Source of the DNA: Phyto melanocephala
Taxonomy: Eukaryota > Arthropoda > Insecta > Diptera > Rhinophoridae
Reading direction: 5' to 3'
DNA length: 64,000 nucleotides
Assembly: GCA_941918925.1 (NCBI GenBank)
Contig: OW799237.1
Coordinates: forward strand, 53,122,997 to 53,186,996
The translations under genes were made by a program, and so were the position numbers. Positions 1 to 10,620 of this stretch are shown here, piece by piece. The stretch's first letter is position 1. Every line of letters begins with the position of its first letter. The notes under the pieces are model-generated. The model saw only the letters and a program-made list of their open reading frames with translations, ran no database searches and was not told the origin of the DNA.

Positions 1-360
1 AAAAGGGTCTAATAAAACCATTGATCTCTCTGGATTTAAAAAGTTTGTTATGTTATGCATTAAATAAAAAATGTTTTGTTTTGAAAAATGCGTTTTTTTA
101 TTTTGACGTTTTTACGACGATTTGAGTAAACTATTTGACGATTTTGACGATTTTTTCTCCCAAATTAGACGATTTTGCCCCTATTTTATCTGGCAGCTAT
201 GCGTACAGACAGAACTACATGTTCTCACAAATTAGAATATTTTTTGTTTTTGTGGTATAATCTCTGGTCACACACTAGAAGCGAAACAATGTCTTCGTAC
301 TCTTTGATAATAAATATGTATGTATATTTCCTTCAATTGAATAGTACCTTCAGTGGATTT
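1..360. other. AT-rich sequence without a gene
   Basis: No coding sequence is supported. The stretch holds short repeats of the form gacgatttt (about 105-180) and runs of T. The short open frames here have no recognisable protein similarity. Confidence 0.6.
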
Positions 361-453
361 TTAATAATTTTATTTTGTATGCATGTAAAAAAAAAATTAT
401 TATAGAATTAGGTGGGTGCCACGACCCTCTAGGCCCATATCTGGCTGTGCCGG
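361..453 (-). repeat. hAT transposon terminal fragment
   Basis: This stretch matches the right end of the complete hAT element at 29831-32180 (compare 32090-32175). It shares the stretch from 'ttaataattttattttgtat' to 'cccatatctggct', with scattered substitutions. It stops at the degraded terminal repeat 'ggctgtgcc' (intact copy 'ggctacgcc'). Only this transposon end is present, in the same orientation as the complete element, and it abuts LINE sequence. It is a relic of a second insertion of the same family. Confidence 0.75.
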
Positions 454-462
454 AGTTTCTGG

Positions 463-889
463 ATCTAGTTGTTCTTTTTGACCCTAAACAAAATTTCAAC
501 AACCAAATTCTTTTGATGGTAAATACAGCTCGTGGTGTTCTCGCTTTTATAAAACGTTGGGCTAAAGAGTTTACAGAACCACAAATAACTGTCGGTTGTA
601 TTCCTCTTTAGTAAGACCCATTGTTGAATTCGGATCTGTTATTTGTGATCCGTATACCAATTTTTTTGAAAGAATCGAATTGAAACTGTTCAGAAACAAT
701 TTCTTCTATTTTGTTTCGGTTATACAACATGGGATCCTGATAGAAACCTTCTGCCGTACACAACTAGAGTTCCTACAATTAAGTTGCCAACATTTGAAAG
801 TAGAAGAATTATGCTTAATGTAACTTTTAAAGTGTATTTATTAAATGGTTCTGTTAATTTTGAATTTTTGCTAAGTAATATCAACTTTA
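463..889 (+). pseudogene. Jockey-type LINE, reverse transcriptase 3' end (part 1)
   Basis: Translated pieces read like the region just after the reverse transcriptase core of Jockey/CR1-group LINEs. They include 'ARGVLAFIKRWAKEFTEP' (about 524-580), 'SLVRPIVEFGS' (about 604-636) and, near 820-889, 'MLNVTFKVYLLNG'. The frame shifts several times. The same family is better preserved on the minus strand at 46080-48695, which has the matching 'GFIKRWAKEFTDPYIT'. The sequence breaks at 889 where a LOA-like element has inserted, and it resumes at 5594. Part 2 completes the C-terminal 'INFNVP' block, which confirms that the two pieces belong together. Confidence 0.85.
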
Positions 890-1301
890 CCACCACCTGG
901 ATAACGATCTTGCCGCGATGTGGTGGCTTAAGTGACAGCTTTGGTACCTATCTAAGGGGCTGATTTTTAGTAGACGAGATACTCGTATCTCGCTACTCGA
1001 AGTCAGTCAATGAGGTATGTGCTAAAAGCGGTCATAACAAAAGGTTATCCAATCCCATCCTATTCTCCCTTTTCCTTAACCTCCTCGTACTCCTCCTTCC
1101 TCTCCCCCACTTGTAAGGTTAAGGTGGTAGGAAGCAGTGCCGAGAACCTGAATGGCTAGTTAGTGGATAAAGAGGACTAGTCGTTAACAGCTCCCCTCCG
1201 GTGCCTATGACATGGGCCGGTTGTATTATTCGTCCAGTCCACGTACGCCGTCACTGCGTGGATGGTGCATCCCCTTACGTGCTCACTCGTGGGACCAAAA
1301 T

Positions 1302-2450
1302 ATGGAGAAAATTAACAAAAAAGAAGAAACAAACCAAGTAGAAAAAATTAAATCGGATGAGTTGGGTATCTCATCTGAAGACGACCTTCTGGCCTCCAGC
1401 CAAGAGACGTTGGTCGACTCATTAAGCAGAGAGGGAGCCATTCATAGCACCCTGCTGCCCTCCAATACCCCTTCAAATACCTTTCAATTCGACGTCCAGG
1501 TTGACGGCAAATTGAAGAGGAGGAAACAAAGAAAGAGGAGTCAGAATGATATCCTCAAGGCTAAATACAATAAGGCGGTTTTTATTCTTGACAAGATAGC
1601 CAAGAATACCGCCAGTATTATCCCCCATGAACGCGACGAGGAAGATCGCGTCAAATACCAGGCTGTGGTAGATGAGTACCTTAAGTTTAAGGATTCCTTA
1701 CCCAGCACATCTAAAGAGGCAACTACTGAGATGAGGTCCAAGCGTAACCGAACTCAGACAGAGGGAGGTAAATCGCCCAAAAGGAGAAAGGTCGCCGATA
1801 AATAGACCACTCCAGGATTAGCCACGAACGCTACGTCGACATCTGCCAGGCGCCCCTTTAATGAAGTGGTAAAAGACCATCTCATTCTGGCCCTGGCAAA
1901 CGAAAAGGATGGTGCCATCAGTCCTGTAGTAACAGAATGGGGTGCCATAGAGTCTAAACTAGCAGAGCTCGTTATGGATTACGTGCTCACGAGTAAGACT
2001 GGACAAGCTCTCTGTTTTGACTCCGGCGAGATACACCGGGGCTACAGGGTAATCAAGTGCTTGGACGAGTCCTCAAAGGACTTTCTCAGCAAGTGCATTG
2101 CTAAGATTAGCGGTGACTGTGAAGGCTTAAGTCTTAAGCTTATCCCTGCTGAAGAGATTCCAATGAGACCTCGGGCAAGAATTTGGTTACCAAAGATGAA
2201 GGCCGATGCCCAAAAGATGCTGGACTGTCTGAAGCGTCAGAACCCTGGTATCCCAATGGATGATTGGTTGATCATCCGCGCCGAATCGGCAACAACAAAG
2301 CTCGAAAAGACGGGCTTCAAACTGTTTTTCGGTGTGCGGGAAGCAAAGGTGAAGGTATTCCGACCAACAGGTTCAGGTGAAGCGGATGTCGTTGAAGCCG
2401 CCAACGCTCTGCCGTCTGAGATGAACCTCTCGGGACCGTCCACCAATTAA
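1302..2450 (+). pseudogene. LOA-like ORF1 (DUF4780-type), one in-frame stop
   Basis: One reading frame runs from the ATG at 1302 to the TAA at 2448, broken only by a TAG at 1803-1805. An upstream ATG at 1212 is also in frame, but the 1302 start ('MEKINKKEE') precedes the acidic/basic low-complexity part. The N-terminal half is charged and basic, with a nuclear-localisation-like 'KRRKQRKR' near 1516 and 'KRRKVADK' before the stop. The C-terminal half (1866-2450) resembles the DUF4780 domain of ORF1 in this LINE group, for example 'RARIWLPKMKADAQKMLDCL'. ORF1 proteins bind the element's RNA. ORF2 starts five bases after the stop. Confidence 0.8.
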
Positions 2451-2454
2451 CAAA

Positions 2455-3110
2455 ATGGCACTTAAAATTGTCCAAATCAATCTGCAGCACTCGAAATGCG
2501 CTAAAGATAACCTTCGGATGCTCTTAGCTGAAGAGGATCTGGATATTGGACTATTGCAGGAACCCTGGGTAGTCATCTCGGTAGTAAAAGGGTTCCCGTC
2601 CTCATTATACAAAGTACTGTACGCAAAAGATTGTGGTAATCCTAGGTCATGTCTTATTGCCAAAAAGAATATTAACATTTTTCTTTGTACGCGGCTTAGC
2701 TCAGCGGACCCTACAGTTTCAAGGGTTAAGTTAAGTTAAGTATATGTAACTCCGGTAACACCCCAACATTTATTTTTCCGAGTTCGGTTAATTACAATGG
2801 ATGGGAGGAGGTACTGGATCTTACACTAATAAATAGTAAGTCTAAGATATCAGTTGATAGGTGGAGGGTGTCTAGTAAAAGGTCTTTTTCCGATCATAAC
2901 TGGATTCTCTTCGAGATTAGACTTCGTGACAAGATTACAACACCGCTTTTTCGGAACCCAAGAAGGACTGACTGGTTTAAGTTCAATGGGGTTGTAAAGC
3001 GTATATTGGGTAAACTGCCAGTCATCGAAGATTTGATAACTGGTCTCGAGGAAATGGAGAAGTGTTTCAGCAACGTTATGGTTGCTGAAACGAAATTTCC
3101 TGCCCTATAA
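2455..3110 (+). pseudogene. LOA-like ORF2, AP endonuclease domain (broken)
   Basis: ORF2 starts with ATG at 2455, 'MALKIVQINLQHSKCAKDNL', the usual opening of the endonuclease that nicks target DNA in this LINE group. It is followed by 'GLLQEPWVV', which contains the conserved glutamate motif QEP. The frame is lost after about 2739. The end of the domain is visible at about 2868-3110 with 'SDHNWILFEI', the conserved S-D-H active-site motif. Frameshifts and stops between the pieces make it non-functional. Confidence 0.8.
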
Positions 3111-3440
3111 CGAAAGTTAGGAAAACCTTCCCTCCATGGTGGAGCTTAATGTTAAAAAATGTTATGAGAACAAATCGTGGCAGCGGTACCGAATAAACCC
3201 TCAGTTAAGTTATAAGAAAGCTATAGCGGCCGCAAAAAGAAGTTAATGGAGGGATTTCTGCGTATCTATTAAAAACATTAGGGACACAGCGCGACTTAGT
3301 AAGATTCTAGCCAGGGATCAGTCAAATCCAACCTATTTAAAAAGGAAAGATGATTCCTGGTCTGAATCTTCGGCTTAATCCCTTAATATCCTTATGAACT
3401 CACTTTCCGGGATGCAGGGAGGTTGATACGGGAATCGTGA

Positions 3441-4322
3441 GTGCACATGGGACCCATTCCGTTGTCGACGGGAACATATTCTCTTACGAGAGAATCTCGT
3501 GGGGCGATTGATAGTTTCTCCCCATATATATCACCTGGACCTTACGGAATTCTGCCTCGTATGTTGCAGAGTGCCAAGGGATGTGTTATTGCTTGGCTCC
3601 AGAGGATTTTCATACTCTGCCTATCTCTAAATTATATTCCTGGGAATTGGAGAAAGGTCAGGGTCGTTTTTATTCCGAAGATCGGCAGGAGAAGTCATGA
3701 TAGTGCGAAGGACTTTCGTCCGATTAGCCTTTCATCCTTCGACTCTCATATCAGGCAGCGACTGGAGGGAACGACGCGTTTGTCAGGCAGTCAGCACGCC
3801 TATCTTAAGGGTCGCTCTACGGAGACGGCTCTTCATGAGGTCGTAGAGACTATAGAGAGGTCTCTCGAATTCGGGCAGTATACTATTACAGCCTTCTTGA
3901 ATATAAAAGGGGCCTTCAGTAACGTAACCACCCTTGCGATTCAGCATGCCCTCACTGGTTTGGAGGTTGAGGAGTACATCAGCAACTGGCTAGTGTCCAT
4001 GCTGAGCACGAGAGTGGTTATTGCTAATCTTGGTAAGAGCACTATGTCAAGGTTTGTGGAGAGAGGTACACCTCAGGGCGGTGTGATCTCTCCACTGATT
4101 TGGTTTATTGTTTTTAACTCGATTTTCATTGAACTGGACAATAGGTTATTAAAAGTCGTGGCTTATGCGGACGATGTTGTGATACCAGTATCGGGACTGT
4201 TTCCGGACGTGATTAGTGTTATCATGTCCAATGCCTTGAGATTACTGAGAAACTGTAGTAGTAAACTCAAGCAAAACGGAACTGGTAATGTTCACAACAA
4301 AGACCAAGATTCCAAGCTTTAG
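3441..4322 (+). pseudogene. LOA-like ORF2, reverse transcriptase domain
   Basis: The longest open piece of ORF2. It shows 'SPGPYGILPRMLQ' (fingers), 'AFLNIKGAFSNVT' (usual motif D-x-x-x-A-F; here the first Asp reads Asn), 'GTPQGGVISPLIW' (motif B) and the catalytic 'VAYADDVVI' (YADD) near 4162. The frame is lost at about 4260-4322, and the thumb region continues in another frame with 'LSDRAKYLGIILDSKLSWK' (about 4355-4410). The active-site YADD survives, but the loss of the first aspartate and the frameshifts mark a dead copy. Confidence 0.85.
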
Positions 4323-4498
4323 ACTACCGAGATTGGGGAACTGCGAAATTGTCCTATCGGATAGGGCGAAATATCTGGGTATTATCCTGGACTCTAAATT
4401 GTCATGGAAACTGAACGTCCAGTACAGAGTGAAGAAGTCTACGGTGTCGTTGGATGTTTGGTAGGAAATGGGGACTTACCCCTAACATGATTAAATAG

Positions 4499-5476
4499 AT
4501 GTATACGGCCGTAGTATGTCCAATTCTCACTTATGGATCTCTGGTATGGTGGACTGCAACGGGGCGTAAATATGTTGTGGACCAGTTGTATAGAGTACAG
4601 AGATCGGCGTGCATTGGGATAACGGGAGCGATGCGAACTAGTCCTTCGGAGGCGCTGAACACTATGTTGCATCTCGTTCCCATAGATATTCATATATTGG
4701 CCACATCCGCAAGTAGTGCGGTGATGGACCGGAGATTGAACTCTCCTTCCGCCTTCCGGATGATTGCAGCGTTTTTCAGGCGAAAATACTCGCTATCAGG
4801 GAAGCATGTAGAATACTGAATGACGGAAATATCCACGGGAGCATTGGTATATTTGTCGACAGTTAGGCGGTACTCTTGTCACTCAGGTCATACATTACTA
4901 CGTCTAATTTAGTTGGCTAATGTAGAAAGGAACTGTCAAGGTTTAGTCAGCGGGCTGACGTTACTCTAGTTTGGATTCCTGCGCATAAGGGTCACTATGG
5001 TAACGAGCGTGCTGATGAGCTAGCCAGGGGAGGATCTGCTTTGGATATCTCTAACGCAATTGCAGTTGCAATCCCGTTGGGGACTATTAAAAGCAGAATC
5101 TCCAGACACTTTCTCCGGAAGGCTGATAACAGGTGGCGTGGGCTGAGCACGTGTAAGGTGGCACGGCTTACGTGGCCCTCTTTTGATGCACGACGTACAT
5201 TGCAACTTACCAGTTCAGTGATGGGTCACTGAATGTTAGGCAAACATGCAAGTCGGCTCGGACTCCCATCGAACGACCATTGTCGCAGCTGTCTGGATAG
5301 AGAGAAGGAGGAATCGGTTTTCCACTTTCTCTGCGAATGTCCTGCACTGGCGGCTAAAAGACACAGATTTCTGGACGAACATATACTAGATAGCCTCTCT
5401 GCGATATAAGAAGTTGGACTGAATTATCTACTGAGATACCTCAAGGCCACGGGGTGGATCTAGTACCCTTACTCTT
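4499..5476 (+). pseudogene. LOA-like ORF2, connection, RNase H and Cys/His C-terminus
   Basis: Between 4499 and 4819 the translated piece 'MYTAVVCPILTYGSLVWW' is the conserved post-polymerase block. RNase H follows in broken frames, best seen as 'VWIPAHKGHYGNERADELAR' at about 4970-5030, with the conserved H-x-G-x-x-x-N-E-x-A-D motif. The C-terminal Cys/His cluster is visible at about 5280-5345: 'CRSCLDREKEESVFHFLCECP'. The RNase H separates this element from Jockey and CR1 families. Confidence 0.8.
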
Positions 5477-5593
5477 GGATTTATTCTGAGATACATTATA
5501 AGCTGACGAATGATGTGGTTCTGTCCAAACGGAGTCATACAGACTCTACTTGACTGTTGGCGTGCAGCGAACTACCATGATAACCAACCAACC

Positions 5594-5720
5594 AATATCA
5601 ACTTTAATGTTCCACTTAGAACTACTCGGAATTTTACTCCTCTTTATCTTAGATGTCTTCAAACTAACTACGCTGATGCTGACCAACTAAGGCCTATCAA
5701 CATAATATTTAGTTAAATAA
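5594..5720 (+). pseudogene. Jockey-type LINE 3' end (part 2)
   Basis: This resumes the LINE interrupted at 889, starting with the duplicated target AATATCAACTTTA. It reads 'INFNVPLRTTRNFTPLYL', the typical C-terminal block of this LINE family, and runs to a stop near 5714-5716. AT-rich sequence without a clear poly(A) tail follows. Confidence 0.85.
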
Positions 5721-6015
5721 ATTTAACGTAAAAGTTTACTAACTTTCAGTAAGCTTAAACTGAAGTTTTAACTATAAATTAAAAATGTTCGGTAACAATA
5801 GGCAAGAGTTAGTTAACTTGTAGTTATCAATTATTATGAATGACTTTCAAAAAGAAGAAGAAATGTATACATGAATATAAATTCTTAATGTGCATCCATC
5901 TGCTAATAAATTTATTAAAAATTTAATGTATTTTGAAATAATTTTTGCTATTAATTTTACAATTCTCTTAGATAAACGATATCTCAGGAAAAACTCTGCA
6001 TCAGGTAAATTAAAA
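5721..6015. other. AT-rich flank, no gene
   Basis: This lies between the LINE remnant and the BEL element. No coding sequence or recognisable repeat is seen. It ends with TGATC at 6016-6020, the target duplicated by the BEL insertion. Confidence 0.5.
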
Positions 6016-6020
6016 TGATC

Positions 6021-6337
6021 TATTGAACTGTGTTCAACAAATTTTAATCTCCTTTTTTGTTTGGTTTGAAAGTGCTATAATTTTACCCTCAACTGTTTTC
6101 TGTTATTCTTCTTTTTATATATATTTTGTTTTATTAAGAACTTTAAATTTACCTGAATATAGCGGTCTACTTAATTTATTTTTGGTATAGAGAAAAATAT
6201 GAATTTTGTCAAGTTAGTTTTAAGTTAACAGTCAATAAAGCAAGAAGCTTTTAGTTTTAGTTTAAAACGAAACTGTTTGTATTTAATTAAAAAAGCACCC
6301 CTTACATTAGGAAGAGGAAAAGCCTCTAACCCTAACA
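6021..6337 (+). repeat. BEL 5' LTR
   Basis: About 317 bp, starting 'tattgaactg' (the 3' copy reads 'tgttgaactg') and ending 'ccctaaca'. It contains a poly(A) signal aataaa at 6234-6239. It differs from the 3' LTR by a handful of substitutions and small indels in a TA run and T run. The first bases include a short inverted repeat, 'ttgaactgtgttcaa'. Confidence 0.9.
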
Positions 6338-6339
6338 TT

Positions 6340-6350
6340 TGGTCCTTCGA
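6340..6350 (+). promoter_or_regulatory. Primer-binding site of the BEL element
   Basis: TGGTCCTTCGA begins two bases after the end of the 5' LTR. The TGG start (pairing with a tRNA CCA end) and the position are those of a primer-binding site. I have not assigned the tRNA. Confidence 0.65.
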
Positions 6351-7432
6351 AAAAGTCCTAGAAAGAGCTAGGACAGGAAAGAATTAGTGACTTGGAGTCC
6401 ACTAATAAAAAATAAAAAAGGGGCAGTTGTATCAGCCGACGGCAAGTTCAACTTTATCTATAAAAACAACGAAAGGCAAAAGGCTTGTCTTAAAGGGTAC
6501 TTCATCGTTCTTACAGCAGAAGAAGTAAGGTGATACTTCATTGTGCATCCCATGTCAGTGAAGCAGTCAACAATAAATCTATATACTGGATAACGTGTTA
6601 AATAACAAATACAACATCTATCTCTGAAAACAACATACTAATTATAGGTCTTCAAGACTAAGTATACGGAGGAAAATTTTGCAAAATCACTGGGAAAGAA
6701 AGGTATGTACTGTGTTTATTAATATTTTGTGCGACCTAATATTTTCTCGAAAATAAAAATACAAAATTTAAAACAAAAATATATCTCTGTACGTACATGA
6801 ACATTAACCTAATTGTAATTAAATAAAATATCTACATGAGAAGGCCGATAATTCGTACATAAAACTACTAATTGTATCATCCCAATTAAAATATGTACCA
6901 CTAAAATTACCACCACTAATTAAGTTTAAAGAAAAATTAAAGATAAGAAAGAATGAGATAAACAGACAATAACATCACACCATCATATACCGGCAAATGT
7001 TTCAATTCATCTCATACCTATAAATTACATGGAGCTTTACATACTGAACAATAAAAGAAAATAGAAGAAGTAGTAGTGAATAGTAGTGAAAAAATTTAAT
7101 AATTAATAAGAAACAGGCTTGAAATAAATTATAAATAAACGTGTTAAACAAAACATTTGAAAAGAAATTAAATAAGACAATATAAAGTGAAAAAATAAAA
7201 AACAATTTAAACCAACCCCAAGTTGTGTGATTACACTTGTATGAAGTGGTGTAACAACAATTCTTAAAAAGAAATAAATTAAAATACACACGTATGTATG
7301 TACTTACGCCTGCATGAGTGTTTCTTCGCATTTATTTGAAAGTCCAACGAGTAAACCTTATTTTTCGAATTAAACTGATATGAATAACTTAGCTCGTAAA
7401 TTAGAACTTTTTAAAAAACAAGTCTGAGCTTC
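6351..7432 (+). other. BEL leader and unidentified AT-rich sequence
   Basis: The first 350 bases or so read as an untranslated leader. From about 6700 to 7430 the sequence is AT-rich and longer than a BEL leader normally is. It probably belongs to the insertion that carries the next feature. No conserved protein is seen here, and the minus-strand open frames at 7002-7331 look like chance frames. Confidence 0.45.
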
Positions 7433-8190
7433 TTGCATCCCAATAAAAAGAGTGGAGTTTGGTGCAAACGGACGTTAACGTCTCGCACTTTCGAAATAAG
7501 GAACAACAAAGAGGAAGGTTTGATATTTTGCGATAATGCTGATGGACTTTTGCGACAACTGTGTTGCAGCCATAAATCTGAGGATTGGCGGCTTGTTATT
7601 GATTCATCCAAGACAAGTTTGAAAGCCGTTTTACTTCACAATGGCAACAAATTTCCATCGGTCCCACTAGCGTATGCAATATATATGAAACAAAACTATT
7701 GTAGCATGAAGATGATACTACAATAAATTTTTATATTCCCATTACTCATGTAACGTATGTGCAGATTTCAAAGTCGTAGCAATGTTAAATGGATTGCAAA
7801 GTGGATATACTAAGTTTTATTGCTTCTTATGTGAATGAGGAAGGAAAAGGAAAACACTACAATGTTAAAATTTGACCGAAAAGAGTAAATTTTATTCCAG
7901 GAGAAAAAAATGTAGCAGAAGAGCCTTTAAATCAACAGGAACAAACTCTTCTCTTCATATAAAGCTAGGCCTAATGAAAAATTTTGTCAAAGCAGTGAAC
8001 AAGGATAGTGAAGGCTTTCTATACATTAAGAGTAAATTTTCTAGAATCAGCGAAGCTAAAGTAAAAGAAGGCATATTTGTAGGTCCACAAATACGACAGC
8101 TTATGAAGGACGAGGTCTTCAGAACGAAATTGAATGATGTAGAAGAAAAAACATAGACAGCTTTAGCTACTTTTTTATTTTAACAATGTT
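7411..8190 (+). pseudogene. Fragment of an uncharacterised animal protein family
   Basis: The translation contains 'EDWRLVIDSSKTSLKAVLLH', 'NGNKFPSVPLAYA', 'LHIKLGLMKNFVKAVNKDSE' and 'RISEAKVKEGIFVGPQIRQL'. I recognise these as conserved blocks of a family of unnamed proteins found repeatedly in arthropod and cnidarian genomes. Its function is unknown to me, and its many copies suggest it is transposon-borne. The copy is broken. The frame is lost near 7726, a TGA replaces the tryptophan expected after 'CFLCE' (about 7830), and a TAG follows 'VEEKT' (8154-8156) where tryptophan is expected. Its N- and C-terminal ends are missing. It lies between the BEL 5' LTR and gag. Confidence 0.7.
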
Positions 8191-8803
8191 TCCTAAATAA
8201 AAATTAATAATTATTAACAAAAATTTTTTGTTATTTTAAATAAAATAGTCTGTAAATATTTTGATTTTTTATTGTAATTTGAAGTTACCCTGTGACGACA
8301 GGGTGGGTGCTCTAAGCGAGGCGTTACAAAATTACAATCTGGCAAATTTTTTTGCTTGTATTTGTTTTTGTTGTACGAAAATAGATAGAAGTAAAAAGTT
8401 GCCATTCATTGATGCTACAAGGCGCTTTAGTGCGCCCACTCTGACGTTGTTTGCTGCATTACACATATTTGGTCAATATTGGGTACCTGCGGTAAATTTA
8501 CAATAAAATCCACATTTTTTAACCGATTTGAATGGTTTATGGCGTTTTTTATTTCCAAGATAAGTAAATCTTAGAAAAAAAATTTAAAATGTAATTGGTG
8601 TGACCATTGAAAAAATTGAACAAATCGACAGTGGGTTAGTGGTATAAAAGTACATAAAAAACAATTTTTTTTTATTAAGAAAAACTTCAAGTTTTATAAA
8701 AATTTATTAAAATATAAATTGCAACAACGTTTAAAAAAAAGAAGGTTGGTTTTACTGCAAAACGTCTGTGAAAATATTTATTAATTTTGGTTTATATAAA
8801 CAA
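8191..8803. other. AT-rich stretch before gag
   Basis: No gene is supported. It holds a short perfect hairpin, accctgt-gacg-acagggt (about 8286-8303), and several A/T runs. The open frame at 8261-8506 shows no recognisable domain. Where the foreign insertion ends and the BEL leader resumes cannot be seen without a relative for comparison. Confidence 0.45.
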
Positions 8804-9980
8804 AATGACGGCAGCAAAGAGAAGATGTAAATTTGATCTGACCCAAATGTTAGTATTTTGCACGAACTATGAAAGAAATTGTGCCTCAGATAGTTCATTG
8901 GCATTCCTTGAGGTAAAAACCAAGAATCAGAAAGGAGATGGGCAAAACTAAACGAATCATATGAAAAATATATGTTAGAAGAAAATGTATCTCAGGGCGA
9001 AGATGTTAAACATGATATGTCTCTAATATATGAAACAGCTAGCGAACAATATCAGCTCTTAAAAATTACAATTATGGAGAAAATTAAGTCTATTACAGCG
9101 GACACTAACCGGCCGAATAATAGCAGAACATTAAAGTTGCCAGCATGCGAAATTCAAAACTTTGATGTCTGTTACTCCAAGTGGCCAGCCTTTCGAGATA
9201 TGTTCCAAGCTGTCATAGGGAAAGATACATATATTTCTCCAGCACAAAAATTATGCTATTTGCATAGCAAAGTAAGGGGGGAAGCTTACCAAGTAATAAA
9301 AGATTTTGACTTAGTCGATGATAATTATGAATTAGCGTGGGAAAAGCTGAAAAGTAGATTCGAAAATAGAAGACTTTTAGTACAAGATCAGATGAAGAAG
9401 ATTCACGCAATAAGTCCTGCTCAAAACGAAAACGTAAAATCACTTAGATTTGTTCAAAACACGATCAATGACTGCTTAGCCGTTCTAAAGAATAATAAGC
9501 TAGACTTACTTGATTATGATCCATTTTCAATTCACATTGTTGTTCCTAAACTGTCTGATAAAACAGTTAAAGAATGGGAAATGTCTCTAAAAAATCATAG
9601 GGAACTACCCACTTGGTCACAACTAAATGAGTTCCTTGCCGAAAGGATAGAAATATTGGTAACAATAAGTGATATGAAAAAATTCCCGTCAAAGGTAAAC
9701 CAGTCTTCAAGAACTCAGACATTTTATTCTCAAACCCTACAAGATTTTAGTTGCAAAAAATGCAAACAAAACCACCCCTTAAGAATCTGCAAATTATTTA
9801 AGTCCATGACACCGAAAAATCGTGTTGAATTTGTTTTCGAAAACAAATACTGTGTTAACTGACTTTCACCTACACACTTTAAATCAAAATGTCCGAGTAA
9901 ACATTCGTGTTCTATTTGCCACAAACAGCACCACACAATGTTGCATTATGAGAAAACTGAAATGTTGAAAAAAAAAAAAT
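8804..9980 (+). pseudogene. BEL Gag (capsid and zinc knuckles)
   Basis: An ATG at 8804 ('MTAAKRRCKFDL') is a likely start. The frame shifts before 8972, after which about 296 codons stay open to a TGA at 9860-9862. The middle part, 'IQNFDVCYSKWPAFRDMFQA', is the DUF1759-type capsid region of BEL Gag. The C-terminal knuckles follow: 'CKKCKQNHPLRICKLF' before the stop, and 'CSICHKQHHTMLH' after it in the same frame. The single TGA therefore splits the nucleocapsid. Gag packages the RNA in cytoplasmic particles. Confidence 0.85.
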
Positions 9981-10164
9981 AAGGAACCTATCAGTCGTTT
10001 CGATTTAAACCCTACAAATAATACAAAAGCTTCTAAGTCAAGTTTTCAAGAACAAACTACTGCATTTAGTACTCAAGGTAGTAACCAACCGATAAATACA
10101 AATAACGTTCAAGCCTATCTAGTACCTCAAGAAGGGACTACAGTGGCTACATACAGCGCTTATT

Positions 10165-10620
10165 TTTATATAAACTCGTGGAGAATTATTTACTATTCGT
10201 GCTTTGTTAGATAAAGGTGCGGAAAAATTTTCATCACCTCTCGAGTACAACAAACCCTTGCACTTCCCCTAGAAAAGTGTTCTCGTAAAATATCTGGATT
10301 TGGGGGAACCGTCGTAGGCAACTCCAAAGGAAACTGTATCGTCATCATAAAATCGAGACTTTCTGATTTTAAAATAGAAATCTCAGCAATTGTGTCACCA
10401 AAACTAGCAAACATTTTACCCTCGCAACGTGTTAAACTCAAGAGTTATGCAGAGATCGAAAGTATGGTTCTCGCAGACCCATATTTTTATAAACCTGGTG
10501 AAATTGACATGATAATAGGCAGTGATTATTTACCTCTTATTAATCTTGAAGGTTTAAGGCAAAATGTATCAGGCTACTTAGAAGCTCGAGAGTCACATTT
10601 TGGTTGGTACTTATCAGGTC
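10165..10620 (+). pseudogene. BEL aspartic protease (altered active site)
   Basis: The region reads 'FTIRALLDKGAEKF' (about 10186-10230). In BEL proteases this is the D-S/T-G active site, so the serine has become lysine. A frameshift follows immediately. The rest of the DUF1758-type protease domain is recognisable further on as 'DMIIGSDYLPLI' (about 10508-10545) and 'FGWYLSGP' (about 10600-10620), now in the pol frame. The changed triad and the frameshift should abolish processing. Confidence 0.75.

Larger units (their letters stand above)
890..5593 (+). mobile_element. Full-length LOA-like non-LTR retrotransposon
   Basis: A complete insertion of about 4.7 kb. The 13-bp target duplication AATATCAACTTTA is seen at 877-889 and again at 5594-5606. 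The 5' end begins 'ccaccacctggataacg' and the 3' end finishes with a short AACC tail ('aaccaaccaacc'). The order of parts is a 5' leader (890-1301), ORF1 (about 1302-2450), then ORF2 with endonuclease, reverse transcriptase, RNase H and a C-terminal Cys/His cluster. That order, with RNase H after the polymerase and a DUF4780-like ORF1, fits the LOA/R1/I group. The copy is inactive, with an in-frame stop in ORF1 and several frameshifts in ORF2. Confidence 0.88.

Noticed and set aside
4995..5010. CTGATGA hammerhead-core match
   Set aside because: It lies in the RNase H coding sequence (the 'ERADELAR' block), and no matching stems or GAAA follow.
7002..7331. Minus-strand open frame of 109 codons as a membrane protein
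   Set aside because: Hydrophobic composition comes from AT-rich sequence (Phe/Leu/Tyr). There is no family match or conserved motif.
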